Assembly: GCF_016863535.1 (NCBI RefSeq)
Contig: NZ_BOPB01000001.1
Coordinates: forward strand, 186,001 to 250,000
Length of the DNA: 64,000 nucleotides
Direction of reading: 5' to 3'
Source of the DNA: Micromonospora lutea
GTDB taxonomy: Bacteria; Actinomycetota; Actinomycetes; Mycobacteriales; Micromonosporaceae
The notes beneath the pieces are model-generated. The model was not told the origin of the DNA. It worked only from the letters and a program-made list of their open reading frames with translations, and searched no databases. Position 1 is the stretch's first letter. Each line of letters opens with the position of its first letter. Below, in pieces: positions 17,370 to 26,245 of this stretch. The translations under genes and the position numbers were made by a program.

Positions 17370-18721
17370 TTGGTGAAACCGATGGCTGGACCGGGATCCA
17401 TTGGCCCATGATCCTCAGGTGGTTTTAGAACCGGCTCGACGCCTTGCTTCGTCTTCCACGGATGGTCCGGATCCCACTCTGGCGGATCGTCTGCTTTGAG
17501 GTTCCGCTCGCTTCGATAGCCGGCCGCAGGAACAGTCCCAATGTTGCCAGCTGATCCGCCCGGGGTATTGTGATTTACTCCGGGGAAGCCTCGACTGGCG
17601 GGACGAGACCCGGCGCTGCCTGCCGGGGCTGTACCGGCAGCTCCACCGCCTATTATTCCGCTGATCGGGTTAATCCGGCGCGGCTGGTTGCTGACGGGAT
17701 TTGGTTGAGTCGAACCGGCGCCGGGAAGGCTACTAATCAAACCATTATGAGTTTGGCCGACTTGGAGTCGACCTCGGGCGTGGTTCGTTGGCTTCGGATG
17801 TGGGTTTTTGCTGTCTTCCGGCGGGGTGAGAACGCCCGGGCCTACGCGGCGATCCACTGAACCTAATGAAGGCGTCGCGATCCCAAGCGCTGGCGGTGCG
17901 GCCTGATTTGGTACTGAAGGCGTCGTTGCTCTGGGATCCGTCCGTGCTGGGGCAGGCGTTTGCCCTGCGCTGCCAAGCACAGGGCCGGTGCGAGGAAGGC
18001 TCGGCGTCGACGCGTGCTGTGACGACAAGTTTGTCCGTGTTGACGTCTTAACGTTCGCTGGAAATAGGGACGGCGCAATAGGTGGAATAACCGGAGCCGG
18101 AACTATCGAATATGGATCCACGGGATCAAGGCTGCGATCGCCATGCCGTACGACTTGTGCAGGTGGGTGGCGGAGTAGGGTTTGGGCTTGTTGGAGTTCG
18201 GTGCTGAGGCCGTACATGATGTTGCGGGCTTGGATGTTCAGCCGTTCGAGGTCAGAGTCCGTGACGGGTGGCTGGATGGCTCGGCTGGCGGCGGCAGCCT
18301 TCGGGTCGGCGGCGGTTTGCTCCCAGGCTCGCCGCTGTTGCAGTTTGCCGGCGTACTCGGCATAGATTTTTTGTATTTCGACTCGGCTGCTGCTGAGGGC
18401 CTGGGTCGCGGCGGACAGCGTGGTCTGGTTGGTGGCGGCGGCGTCGTGCGTACGCTGCACCTGCTCGATCAGCTCGTCGAGTTTGGCGAGGTAGGCGCGG
18501 GAGGCTGCGTTCGTATCAGGTGGCCAGACCTGGGCGAGGCGTGCGCGGTAGGTCCGCAGTCGTTCCAGGTGCTGGCCGGCCAACTCTGCGACCTTGCGCC
18601 AACCGGCGACGTGACGCCAGTGGTTGTCGGTGTGGTGGCCCTGGAGGCAGGCCCACATGTCGGCGACGTTCATCAGGTGCCACTCAGTCAGGCCGCTGCG
18701 GCCGACGCCTGGTTCCCTCAC
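17366..18721 (-). CDS. PPE/WXG-like type VII secretion-associated protein with Pro-rich tail
   Basis: A 451-residue protein I do not recognise by name. Residues about 15-170 are helical, with DMWACLQGHHTDNHW at the front and VWPPDTNAASRAYLAKLDEL, which resembles the WXG turn of ESX/PPE-type four-helix proteins. Residues about 200-451 are Pro/Ser/Gly/Asn-rich and disordered. The start is GTG 18721, overlapping the upstream stop by 4 bp (GTGA), and its own stop overlaps the mycosin start. This tight coupling argues that it is a substrate or partner of the mycosin. Codon use is less GC-rich, especially at 17500-18100. Confidence 0.7.
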   Translation of the reverse strand: MREPGVGRSGLTEWHLMNVADMWACLQGHHTDNHWRHVAGWRKVAELAGQHLERLRTYRARLAQVWPPDTNAASRAYLAKLDELIEQVQRTHDAAATNQTTLSAATQALSSSRVEIQKIYAEYAGKLQQRRAWEQTAADPKAAAASRAIQPPVTDSDLERLNIQARNIMYGLSTELQQAQTLLRHPPAQVVRHGDRSLDPVDPYSIVPAPVIPPIAPSLFPANVKTSTRTNLSSQHASTPSLPRTGPVLGSAGQTPAPARTDPRATTPSVPNQAAPPALGIATPSLGSVDRRVGPGVLTPPEDSKNPHPKPTNHARGRLQVGQTHNGLISSLPGAGSTQPNPVSNQPRRINPISGIIGGGAAGTAPAGSAGSRPASRGFPGVNHNTPGGSAGNIGTVPAAGYRSERNLKADDPPEWDPDHPWKTKQGVEPVLKPPEDHGPMDPGPAIGFTK

Positions 18722-19200
18722 GGCACCATCCCCGGGTCGGTGCCGGTGGGGTCGGCGAGCGAGGGCGATGCCACGGCGGGCGATGCCACGGAGGGCGATG
18801 CCGCGGCCGGCGATGGTGGTGTGCCGGGTTGCCCGAGTGCCTGGTGGACGTCAGCCACCCGGGCTGCGGCGAAGGCGTCGGTGTCGGCGTACTGCTCGGC
18901 CACGATTTTGGCAGCCTCGGCGAGGTGGCCAGTGGCGTCGCCGACGCCCCAGACCGCGTTGGTCGTCGCCTGTTGGGTTTCCCAGTGGGTACGCATGAAC
19001 TGCACCAGCTCGATGAAGGCGTCAGCCGGATTGGGCACAGTGGTGAGCATGTCGTCGGCGATGTACCGAAGGTGCGGTGCGTAACCGATCTCCAGCTCGG
19101 CGCGGAGTTGCTCGGCGAAGTCTCGTAGCTGGCTGATGTCGGCCTCGACGCCCCCGGTACCGCGTAGCCAGGATGCTGGTCGATCCTCCTCAGGGATCAT
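18718..19200 (-). CDS. Small helical protein, first gene of the mycosin cassette
   Basis: A 160-residue protein from ATG 19200, behind GGGAGGG at 7-nt spacing. Residues about 15-115 are predicted helices with a W-G turn (TTNAVWGVGDATGHLAEAAK), reminiscent of WXG100/ESX proteins. The tail is a low-complexity Ala-Ser-Pro repeat. Family unknown; the ESX-like reading is inferred from the fold pattern and from coupling (GTGA overlap) to the PPE-like gene and mycosin. Confidence 0.7.
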   Translation of the reverse strand: MIPEEDRPASWLRGTGGVEADISQLRDFAEQLRAELEIGYAPHLRYIADDMLTTVPNPADAFIELVQFMRTHWETQQATTNAVWGVGDATGHLAEAAKIVAEQYADTDAFAAARVADVHQALGQPGTPPSPAAASPSVASPAVASPSLADPTGTDPGMVP

Positions 19201-19325
19201 CGGCCCTCCCAATCTGTCACGGGCTCGCTCCCCTGAGTGAGGTTAGACCGTCAACGCCGCCTCCCGCAGCCCTGACAGCTCGTCGTTCAAGCTGCGCACG
19301 GCATCGACGGGGCGTACCAGATCGG

Positions 19326-19538
19326 TCAGCGCGGGAGGCCCGAGGCGCGCCACGCGGCGGCACCGGGCGTCAGCGTCGCACCCACCGGGCGGCCACTGCG
19401 CGCCCAGACCGACGTCGGGGTCGGCGCGGGCCGGACCGTCGGGCGGGAGCGCGCGGCGATGACGCCCACCAGCGCGGCCAGTTCCTCGGCGGTCGGCACG
19501 CCGCGCACGATCCGGAACAGCGGCTCTTCGGCAGACAT
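19326..19538 (-). CDS. accE: Acyl-CoA carboxylase epsilon subunit
   Basis: A 70-residue protein with the AccE pattern: the N-terminal helix LFRIVRGVPTAEELAALVGV, a short Pro-rich linker, then SVWARSGR and the C-terminal PGAAAWRASGLPR. Epsilon subunits stimulate and stabilise actinobacterial AccA-AccD complexes. The longer frame to 19676 is a shadow. The start is ATG 19538, with TACCCT 6 nt upstream, so it is leaderless. It is normally beside accD, but here it is nearly 7 kb away, with the kinase, lysozyme and sigma genes between. Confidence 0.85.
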   Translation of the reverse strand: MSAEEPLFRIVRGVPTAEELAALVGVIAARSRPTVRPAPTPTSVWARSGRPVGATLTPGAAAWRASGLPR

Positions 19539-19544
19539 GACCTC

Positions 19545-19550
19545 AGGGTA
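19545..19550 (-). promoter_or_regulatory. -10 element (TACCCT) of accE
   Basis: On the minus strand TACCCT is 6 nt before ATG 19538. It lies 67 bp from the divergent kinase -10 hexamer. Confidence 0.5.
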
Positions 19551-19616
19551 CGCGGCGTGAGCTTGATCTTCGTCGCACAGTGGCGTGCCGGCGGTGTGAC
19601 CGTGTGCGCTGCCGGG

Positions 19617-19622
19617 TACCGT
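19617..19622 (+). promoter_or_regulatory. -10 element (TACCGT) of the kinase gene
   Basis: TACCGT is 7 nt before ATG 19630, so a leaderless transcript is predicted. Confidence 0.5.
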
Positions 19623-19629
19623 CTCAGCG

Positions 19630-22107
19630 ATGTCAGAAGCTTCCCCCCAACTCGTCGCCGACCGGTACCGGCTCATCTCGCCGCTCGGTCAGGGCGGCAT
19701 GGGTCGGGTATGGAAGGCGCGCGACGAGGTGCTGCACCGCGATGTCGCGATCAAAGAGCTGGTTCCGCCGCCGGGTCTGACCAACGACGAGCGTCGCGAG
19801 ATGCGCGAGCGCTCGCTGCGCGAGGCACGCGCCATCGCGCGGCTCAACAACATCAACGTGGTACGCATCTTCGACGTGCTCCGCACCGACGGTGACCCGT
19901 GGATCGTCATGGAGTACGTGGCGTCCAGGTCGCTACAGGACACCATCGCCGAGGACGGCCCGGTGTCACCGGCACGGGCGGTGGAGATCGGCCTGGGCGT
20001 GCTGAACGCGTTGAAGGCCGCGCACAAGGCCGGCATCATGCACCGCGACGTCAAGCCCGGCAACGTGCTGCTCGGCACCGACGGTCGGGTGGTGCTCACC
20101 GACTTCGGGCTGGCCACGATCCCCGGCGACCCGAACGTCACCCGTACCGGGATGGTGCTCGGCTCGCCCGCGTACATCGCGCCGGAGCGCGCCCGCGACG
20201 GCACCTTCGGTCCGGAGGCCGACCTGTGGTCGCTCGGCGCCACCCTGTACGCCGCCGTGGAGGGCAAGTCCCCCTACGCGCGTCCCTCCGCGATCAGCAC
20301 GTTGGCCGCGCTGGCCACCGAGCCGGTGCCGCCGGCCCGCAACGCCGGACCGCTCAAGCAGGTGCTCGCCGGGCTGCTCCGCAAGGACCCGCAGGAGCGG
20401 ATCACCGCCGAGTCCGCCGAGCGCATGCTGCGCCGGGCCAGCGGCCGCCGGGCCCGGGGCATCTCCCTTCTCGACGGCGTACGCCGGCCCGGGCCGAACG
20501 GGCCGCGCGAGCCGCGCCCACCGCTGGTGCCGGCGCCGCGCCCCTCCGGTGAGCGCCCGGCGAGCCCGGTCACCCCGCCCGCGCCCCGCACGCCACCCCC
20601 CTCCGGGCTGCTGGCCGGTGGCGTCGCGGCCGGCTCCACGGCGGACCGATCGACCGGCACGCAGCCCCGCACCGACGCCGACCCGACCGCCAAGATCGCC
20701 GGTCCGGCCGGGGGTGTCGACGCCGACCCGACGGCGAAGGTCTCGTCGACCAGCCCATCGGACGCCGCTGCGGCCGAGGCGGAGAGTGGACGATCCGGTG
20801 CCGCCTCACCGGCCCCGTCGGACGGGCGGGACGCTGCGGCGGGCACCGCCTCGACCGCCGCTGCCGCAGCCGGAACGCCGGAGGACGACACCGGCGCCGG
20901 CCAGGCCACGCCCGCCGACGATCAGGCTGTTGCTGGCCCGGTCACGTCCGCCGACGACTCGGCCGCTGCCGGCCGGGCCGTGACCGTCGACGACTCGGCC
21001 GCTGCCGGCCGGGCCGTGACCGTCGACGACTCGGTCGCAACGGGTACCGGCAGCGACCGGAGCGAATCAGGGCTGGCGGACCCGGGTGCCGCGACGCAGA
21101 CCGGCGTACCGGCTGCCGAGGCTCACCCTGCGGACGCCGCGCCGTCCGGCCAGGCCGAGACGAACACCGACGCCACGAAACGCACCGCCACTGCGGACGA
21201 GACTGCCTCGGCGACACCGACCGAGGTGGGCAAGGCCGGCGGTGGGGCCACGACGGACGCGGCCGGATCGGGCGGCAGTACGCGGGTGGACCGGCCGGCG
21301 GGGGGTGACACGCGGAGGACTCCGCAGGCCACCTCGGTCATGCCGGCGGCGCCGGTGAGCCCGGCACCGGCACGTGGCTCGGTCTTCAAGGCCGGGCAGT
21401 TCCGCTCGGAGCGGACCCGGCGCGCCGTGCTCGTCGGTGCCGTGGTCGCGCTGCTGCTGATCGGCCTGGTGGTGGCGGTGCCGCTGCTCACCCGAGGCGA
21501 CGACGAGAACGGCGGGACGCCGCCGGTCACCGATGGCACCAGCAGTGCGCCGCCTCCGGCCACCTCGGATGCGGCTGTTCCCCCGGCGAACGAGCCGACG
21601 GTCAGCCCGTCCGCTTCGCCCAGCCCGTCGGCGTCGCCCAGCCCGTCGGCAACCACGGGTGGCCTCCCGGAGGGGTGGACGCTGCGTACCGACCCGGTCG
21701 GCTTCAAGGTGCCGGTGCCCGACGGCTGGCGGCGCAGCGCCGGCGGAACGTGGGTGCTGTACAAGGAGCCGAACGGCGTCCGTGAGTTGCTCATCGACCG
21801 CACCGACCGGCCGCAGCGTGACGCGGCCGCCGCATGGCGAGCCATCGAGCCGGCACGGAAGAATCTGGTCCGCAACTACCAGTACATCGACATCGACTCC
21901 ATCGACTGCAAGTGGCGCACCTGCGCGGACTGGGACTGGCGCGAAGACCGCGACGGTACCCGCATCCGGACCCGTAACCGGGGCTTCGTGACCGCCAGCA
22001 ACCGGGGCTTCGCGCTGCGCTGGGAGGTCGCGGACCGGGAGTGGGACGCGCAGCTGGAGAACTTCGAGATGATCTTCCGCGAGTTCGTGCCGGACCGTCA
22101 GGACTGA
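19630..22107 (+). CDS. Membrane Ser/Thr protein kinase (PknB-like) with repeat-rich linker
   Basis: An 825-residue eukaryotic-type kinase. The kinase domain is at about 10-275, with Gly loop LGQGGMGRVWKA, K42 in VAIKEL, catalytic HRDVKPGN (D140), DFGLAT and APERARDG. A roughly 320-residue low-complexity linker rich in Ala/Thr/Pro/Asp follows, with a 12-residue unit (DDSAAAGRAVTV) repeated. Then come one membrane helix (about 598-620), a Ser-Pro-rich stretch, and an extracellular C-terminal domain (about 675-825) with Cys in DCKWRTCADWDW. No PASTA repeats are present, so the sensor differs from PknB. Targets are unknown. Confidence 0.93.
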   Translation: MSEASPQLVADRYRLISPLGQGGMGRVWKARDEVLHRDVAIKELVPPPGLTNDERREMRERSLREARAIARLNNINVVRIFDVLRTDGDPWIVMEYVASRSLQDTIAEDGPVSPARAVEIGLGVLNALKAAHKAGIMHRDVKPGNVLLGTDGRVVLTDFGLATIPGDPNVTRTGMVLGSPAYIAPERARDGTFGPEADLWSLGATLYAAVEGKSPYARPSAISTLAALATEPVPPARNAGPLKQVLAGLLRKDPQERITAESAERMLRRASGRRARGISLLDGVRRPGPNGPREPRPPLVPAPRPSGERPASPVTPPAPRTPPPSGLLAGGVAAGSTADRSTGTQPRTDADPTAKIAGPAGGVDADPTAKVSSTSPSDAAAAEAESGRSGAASPAPSDGRDAAAGTASTAAAAAGTPEDDTGAGQATPADDQAVAGPVTSADDSAAAGRAVTVDDSAAAGRAVTVDDSVATGTGSDRSESGLADPGAATQTGVPAAEAHPADAAPSGQAETNTDATKRTATADETASATPTEVGKAGGGATTDAAGSGGSTRVDRPAGGDTRRTPQATSVMPAAPVSPAPARGSVFKAGQFRSERTRRAVLVGAVVALLLIGLVVAVPLLTRGDDENGGTPPVTDGTSSAPPPATSDAAVPPANEPTVSPSASPSPSASPSPSATTGGLPEGWTLRTDPVGFKVPVPDGWRRSAGGTWVLYKEPNGVRELLIDRTDRPQRDAAAAWRAIEPARKNLVRNYQYIDIDSIDCKWRTCADWDWREDRDGTRIRTRNRGFVTASNRGFALRWEVADREWDAQLENFEMIFREFVPDRQD
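20953..21033 (+). repeat. 36-bp in-frame tandem repeat in the kinase linker
   Basis: Two exact 36-bp units (20953-20988, 20989-21024) and the start of a third encode DDSAAAGRAVTV twice. The identity at DNA level indicates a recent slippage duplication. Confidence 0.8.
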
Positions 22108-22171
22108 TCGACAGGCATGGCCCTCCGCCGTCCGGGGTATCTGATCTCCGACGACGGAAGGGAGGCCCGAG

Positions 22172-22408
22172 ATGGGTTACCGAGGAAGGGACGCCCGGCC
22201 CCGGCTGGCACTGTGGACGCTCGTGGTGCTGGGCAACGTCGTACTGCTGGTCGCCACCGTCGGAGTCGCGGTGCTGGCCACCATGTTGAGCCTGGTGACA
22301 CTCGCCGGAGCCGCGCTCGCCGGCTGGCACCTCACCCGGCGGGGCAGTGTGTCCCGGCGAGGTGGCATGACTGTGCCGGTCGCGTTGGCCGCGCGGCGGC
22401 GGGCCTGA
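22172..22408 (+). CDS. Small two-helix membrane protein, hypothetical
   Basis: A 78-residue protein from ATG 22172, with GGGAGG at good spacing. A basic N-terminus is followed by two adjacent hydrophobic segments (about 12-35 and 36-55) and an Arg-rich tail, so it probably forms a hairpin in the membrane. No family is recognised. It follows the kinase gene by 64 bp and ends before a strong convergent terminator, so it may belong to the kinase transcript. Confidence 0.6.
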   Translation: MGYRGRDARPRLALWTLVVLGNVVLLVATVGVAVLATMLSLVTLAGAALAGWHLTRRGSVSRRGGMTVPVALAARRRA

Positions 22409-22451
22409 GATTGCCGGCGAGGTCCGGCGCGACGACACGGGTCGTGAACGG

Positions 22452-22505
22452 CGCGACGGCAGGCTGGCGTCCGCACTGAGCGGAGGACGCCGGCCCGCCG
22501 TCGCG
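22452..22505. terminator. Long inverted repeat between convergent genes
   Basis: The 21-nt arms at 22452-22472 and 22485-22505 pair with one mismatch and one G-U, around a 12-nt loop. It sits between the small membrane protein and the lysozyme gene and can act in both directions. Confidence 0.65.
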
Positions 22506-22511
22506 CGTACG

Positions 22512-23261
22512 TCAGGTGTTGTTGGCCAGGGCGATCAGCCGGCTACGGTCGCCGTTCCAGTAGTTGCGGTCGACGGGACCGCTGATGCCGGAGACGCGGC
22601 CGGAGTCGGTGTACTGCCAGAAGCTCCAGAACGGCGCGCCGGCCGGCAGAGCGCCGACGGAGGACGACCAGCGGGCCACCCACAACGGGTGGTTGTTCCA
22701 CGGCCCGCTCCACGAGCCGGTGCACTGGTTCCAGAAGCTGGTGGTGGTGTAGATGACCGCGTAGCGGCCGGTGCGGGACCGGTAGGTGTTGAGGAAGTCC
22801 TGCACCCAGTTGCGCATGCCGGTGGTGCTCAGGCCGTAGCAGTATCCGCCGCTGTACGGGTTCGCCTCCAGGTCGAGCGCGGCCGGCAGGGTGCGGCTGT
22901 CGGCCGACCAGGCGCCGCCGTTGGAGGCCAGGAAGTTCGCCTGGACCGCGCCGGAGGAGATGTTGGGCCGGGCGAAGTGGTACGCGCCGCGGATGACCCC
23001 GGCGTGGTACGCGTTCACGTAGTTCGCGTTGAAGTTCGGGTCCTTGTAGCTCGTACCCTCGGTGGCCTTGATGAAGGCGAACTGGATGCCGGAGTTGCGG
23101 ACGCTCGTCCAGTTGATGGTGCCCTGGTAGCGCGAGACGTCGATGCCCGGCACGGTGGCGGCGGCGGCCGGGGTCGCGGTGGCGACGAGCCCGGCGGCAG
23201 CGGTGGCGAGTACGGCGAGTGCGGCGGCGGTCAGCCGACGCAGCGATCTGGTCCGACCCAT
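22512..23261 (-). CDS. Secreted GH25 lysozyme
   Basis: A 249-residue secreted muramidase. The signal peptide is about residues 1-34, cut after PAAAA. The GH25 barrel starts GIDVSRYQGTINW, with D41 and the catalytic D130/E132 in AALDLEANPY. Later segments such as YTTTSFWNQC and PLWVARW are typical of the family. It cleaves peptidoglycan between N-acetylmuramic acid and N-acetylglucosamine. The start is ATG 23261 behind AGGAGG; the upstream in-frame ATG is less likely. Confidence 0.93.
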   Translation of the reverse strand: MGRTRSLRRLTAAALAVLATAAAGLVATATPAAAATVPGIDVSRYQGTINWTSVRNSGIQFAFIKATEGTSYKDPNFNANYVNAYHAGVIRGAYHFARPNISSGAVQANFLASNGGAWSADSRTLPAALDLEANPYSGGYCYGLSTTGMRNWVQDFLNTYRSRTGRYAVIYTTTSFWNQCTGSWSGPWNNHPLWVARWSSSVGALPAGAPFWSFWQYTDSGRVSGISGPVDRNYWNGDRSRLIALANNT

Positions 23262-23378
23262 GGCGTCCTCCTGAGACGACTGTCGATAGACAGACATCTT
23301 TGAAGGCAACTGTTCGCCACGGCAATAGGGGTTAAGGAAACTTTCAATGTCGCCTTGTGTGGGCGGCCCACCTGGTGA

Positions 23379-23930
23379 TCAACGCAGCGTGCCCGGATCC
23401 ACCTGCCAGCGGAACGGCTCGGCGAGGGTGAGCGTCTCCCCGGCCTTGGCCACCCGGTCCTCGACATAGTGCCCGCCGTCCAGCCGGTACAGCCGCAGCG
23501 AGTGGGTGTCGCCGTCCTGCTCGACCAGCAGGTACCAGGGGATCCGGGCGATCGCGTAGAGCTGCATCTTGAGTACCCGGTCAGCGGCGGCGTTACCCGG
23601 CGACACGATCTCGCAGACGAGCGCCACTTCGGCGGCTTCAACCACGGTGCCCTCGTCGTCGGTGTCGGCCACCACGACGTCGGGGATAGCGATCCGGTCG
23701 CGGCCGAGCCGAAGATTGACCGCTTCAAAAACGGTCAGGCCGACCGGGGCAGCCGCCGCGTCGAGGCTGTTAGCCAGCCATCGCGACACCAACTGATGCC
23801 GCTTGCTCGGGGCAGGGCTCACGATCAGGCTCCCGTCGAGCAACTCGATCCGGTCACGGGTCTCGCCCATGGCGAAATACTCGGCCTCCGTCCAGAGGCC
23901 GACGTGGGGTTCCAGGGGGGCCGCGCTCAC
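23379..23930 (-). CDS. Uma2-family protein (PD-(D/E)XK nuclease fold, DUF820)
   Basis: A 183-residue protein with the Uma2 layout: the N-terminal [21 protein letters not shown], then [14 protein letters not shown], the metal-site Asp in [10 protein letters not shown], and [15 protein letters not shown] containing the E-x-x-S-P motif. The fold is that of restriction-type nucleases; such genes are abundant in actinomycetes and cyanobacteria and their role is not established. The start is GTG 23930 behind GGGAGG. Confidence 0.9.
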   Translation of the reverse strand: MSAAPLEPHVGLWTEAEYFAMGETRDRIELLDGSLIVSPAPSKRHQLVSRWLANSLDAAAAPVGLTVFEAVNLRLGRDRIAIPDVVVADTDDEGTVVEAAEVALVCEIVSPGNAAADRVLKMQLYAIARIPWYLLVEQDGDTHSLRLYRLDGGHYVEDRVAKAGETLTLAEPFRWQVDPGTLR

Positions 23931-24048
23931 CGGCGTTCACCTCCCGATCCGATCGCCACCCGGTCAGTCTCACACGATACGACCGGTTGGCCTGGGACCG
24001 ACACCGGAACGGTCCGCCGGCCCAGGGTCGACATTCGGACGGGGGCGG

Positions 24049-24054
24049 TAGGCT
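24049..24054 (+). promoter_or_regulatory. -10 element (TAGGCT) of the M50 protease gene
   Basis: TAGGCT ends 8 nt before ATG 24063, consistent with a leaderless or near-leaderless transcript and supporting that start over ATG 24081. Confidence 0.45.
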
Positions 24055-24062
24055 CGCGCCCC

Positions 24063-24803
24063 ATGGTGTCGATCGAGGGCATGACCGAGTTCTGGGACCG
24101 CCTGTTCGGCGCGCAGCCCGACCCGCCCCCGCTGCTGGTGGTGCTCACCGGTCTGGTCGCGTTGCTGGTGGTCGTCACCCGGCTGCCGTGGCGGATCGCC
24201 CGCAATATGATCACCATTGCCCACGAGGGCGGTCACGCGCTCGTCGCGGTGCTCACCGGACGCAAGCTGCACGGTATCCGGCTGCACTCGGACACCTCCG
24301 GCCTGACGCTGTCCGCCGGCCGCCCCACCGGTCCGGGCATGGTGCTCACCCTGCTCGCCGGATACCTCGCCCCACCCATGGTGGGCCTGGGCGGGGCGTG
24401 GCTGCTCGCCGGTAACCGGATCACCCTGCTGCTGTGGATCGCGGTGGTCCTGCTGCTGGCCATGCTGGTCATGATCCGCAACGTCTACGGCGCGCTCTCG
24501 CTGGTCGTCACCGGCGGCGCGGTGCTCGCCGTCTCCTGGTACGCCAGCCCGCAGGTGCAGGCCGCCTTCGCCTGGACCGGTGTGTGGTTCCTGCTGCTCG
24601 GCGGCGTACGCCCGGTGGTGGAGTTGCAACGGCTGCGCGCGCGGCGCGGGATGCCGGCCTCCGACGCCGACCAGTTGGCCGGCATCACCCCGCTGCCGGC
24701 GTTCTTCTGGGTGGTTCTCTTCGGTCTGGTCAACCTCGCCGTGCTGGTGGTCGGTGGCCTGATGCTGGCCGGTCCGCTGCTGGCCGAGGCCGGCCTCACC
24801 TGA
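24063..24803 (+). CDS. M50-family membrane metallopeptidase-like protein
   Basis: A 246-residue membrane protein with about six helices. HEGGH at residues 54-58, next to a membrane segment, is the zinc site of M50 (site-2-type) proteases, and the conserved second-domain region near PTGPGMVLTLLAGYLAPP fits the short actinobacterial M50B_like group. It may process a membrane substrate. It lies 68 bp upstream of a SigE-type sigma gene with a membrane partner, so intramembrane control of that partner is an attractive but unproved idea. Confidence 0.85.
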   Translation: MVSIEGMTEFWDRLFGAQPDPPPLLVVLTGLVALLVVVTRLPWRIARNMITIAHEGGHALVAVLTGRKLHGIRLHSDTSGLTLSAGRPTGPGMVLTLLAGYLAPPMVGLGGAWLLAGNRITLLLWIAVVLLLAMLVMIRNVYGALSLVVTGGAVLAVSWYASPQVQAAFAWTGVWFLLLGGVRPVVELQRLRARRGMPASDADQLAGITPLPAFFWVVLFGLVNLAVLVVGGLMLAGPLLAEAGLT

Positions 24804-24871
24804 TTCGTCGGCTGATCGGCAACCTTCCACACCCTCCGGTGCGTGTGCTCTGTCAGGTACGGGAGGTGCGG

Positions 24872-25372
24872 GTGGCGGACGTCGAGGGGTTCGACGAGTT
24901 CTACCGGGGCAGCCGGCAGCGGCTGCTCGGTTACGTCTACGTGCTGACCGGCGACCTCACCGAGGCTCAGGACGCCGTGCAGGAGGCGTTCATCCGGGCC
25001 TGGCAGCGCTGGTCCACCGTGGGCGGCTACGACGACCCGGAGGCGTGGGTACGCGTGGTGGCAGCCCGGATCGCGGTGAGCCGCTGGCGCAGCCTGCGCA
25101 GCCGGGCCCGGGCCTACCTGCGGCATGGCGCGGTCGACAGCGTGCCGGAACCGACCACCGACACCGTCGAGGTGGTTGCCGCCCTGCGCCGACTACCCGA
25201 GGAACAACGCGTCGCGATCGCGCTGTACTACCTTGCCGGACTGCCGGTCGCGGAGGTGGCGCGGCAGACCGCGGCCCCCGTCGGCACGGTCAAGGCCCGA
25301 CTGTCCCGCGGGCGTGCCGCGCTCGCCGGGTTGCTCGCCGTCTCTGATCTTGAGGAGGCTCCCGGTGCGTGA
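24872..25372 (+). CDS. SigE-family RNA polymerase sigma factor (ECF-like)
   Basis: A 166-residue sigma factor. Region 2 is FDEFYRGSRQRLLGYVYVLTGDLTEAQDAVQEAFIRAWQRW (read in parts), and region 4 ends with YYLAGLPVAEVARQTAAPVGTVKARLSRGRAAL. This short form is the actinobacterial SigE/SIG50 type. The start is GTG 24872 with GGGAGG at 24861-24866. Its stop overlaps the start of the next gene by 8 bp, so the two are coupled, as sigma/anti-sigma pairs often are. Confidence 0.92.
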   Translation: MADVEGFDEFYRGSRQRLLGYVYVLTGDLTEAQDAVQEAFIRAWQRWSTVGGYDDPEAWVRVVAARIAVSRWRSLRSRARAYLRHGAVDSVPEPTTDTVEVVAALRRLPEEQRVAIALYYLAGLPVAEVARQTAAPVGTVKARLSRGRAALAGLLAVSDLEEAPGA

Positions 25373-26234
25373 CGAAATGAGGCTCCTCGAGCGGGTGCAG
25401 CACGACCTACGCGAGGTTCGCTGGGCGGCACCCGCAGAGCTGCGCGAGCGGGCCGCCCGCCGCCGACGACATGCGATGGCGGGCGCGGCGATCGCCGTGT
25501 TGATGGTGGCCGCCCTCTCCGCCGTCGTCACGAAGCGACTGGCCGCACCACCACCACCACCGCTGGCTGCTCCGTTGGCCGTGCCGACCGTCGCGGTTCC
25601 CTCTGCGGAGATCCCCCGGGAAGCCTTGGTGCAACCGGGTGACCTCTCCGTGTCGACGGAACCACCGCTCGGCCGGACAGGGCTGGGAGAACCCGTACAG
25701 ATCGACCAGATGTTGCTCTCCTGCCACCGAGAGCAGGGTCGGGCCGCCGACTGGGAGATGTCTCGCTACTCGCGTTCCCAGACGCTGCTGCGGTCGCGGG
25801 TCGACGGCACCGAGCCTGGCCTGGCCGAGCTGTTGTTCAGCCAGGACGTCTACCGGCTCACCCCGCAGGTGGCGGACCGGATCGTGGCCCGGATCGACGC
25901 GCTGCTCACCCCGTGCGCGAGCTGGCTGGCCAGGGGCGAGGCACTCTGGGAGGGCGATATCGCTGCGATGGAGGCCGAGCATCGGTGGGAGGTGACCGAC
26001 CGCGACTTCGTCGGCGACCAGGCGTTGATGATCGAGCACAGCGTCACGGCGGTGCGCAACCTGGAGACCGGCGAGAGCCGGCGGCAGGATCATCTCGAAA
26101 GGACCGCTGTGGTGCGGGTCGGCGACCTGATCACGGTGATGGGTCTGGGCCGGGACGGTACGGCACGGGAGTTGCGTCGCCTCGCCGCCGTGGCCGCGGA
26201 ACGGCTCTGCACCGCTGCAAACCCACCCTGCTGA
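25365..26234 (+). CDS. Single-pass membrane protein, probable partner of the sigma factor
   Basis: A 289-residue protein from GTG 25365 with GAGGAGG upstream, inside the end of the sigma gene. The N-terminal roughly 37 residues are charged and cytosolic (RDEMRLLERVQHDLREVRW), then one membrane helix (about 39-60), a Pro-rich linker and an extracytoplasmic domain with two Cys (LLSCHREQ, LTPCASWL). It has no zinc anti-sigma motif, but the topology and coupling fit a membrane regulator of the sigma factor. The family is not recognised. Confidence 0.8.
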   Translation: MRDEMRLLERVQHDLREVRWAAPAELRERAARRRRHAMAGAAIAVLMVAALSAVVTKRLAAPPPPPLAAPLAVPTVAVPSAEIPREALVQPGDLSVSTEPPLGRTGLGEPVQIDQMLLSCHREQGRAADWEMSRYSRSQTLLRSRVDGTEPGLAELLFSQDVYRLTPQVADRIVARIDALLTPCASWLARGEALWEGDIAAMEAEHRWEVTDRDFVGDQALMIEHSVTAVRNLETGESRRQDHLERTAVVRVGDLITVMGLGRDGTARELRRLAAVAAERLCTAANPPC

Positions 26235-26245
26235 CCCCGCCCGAG

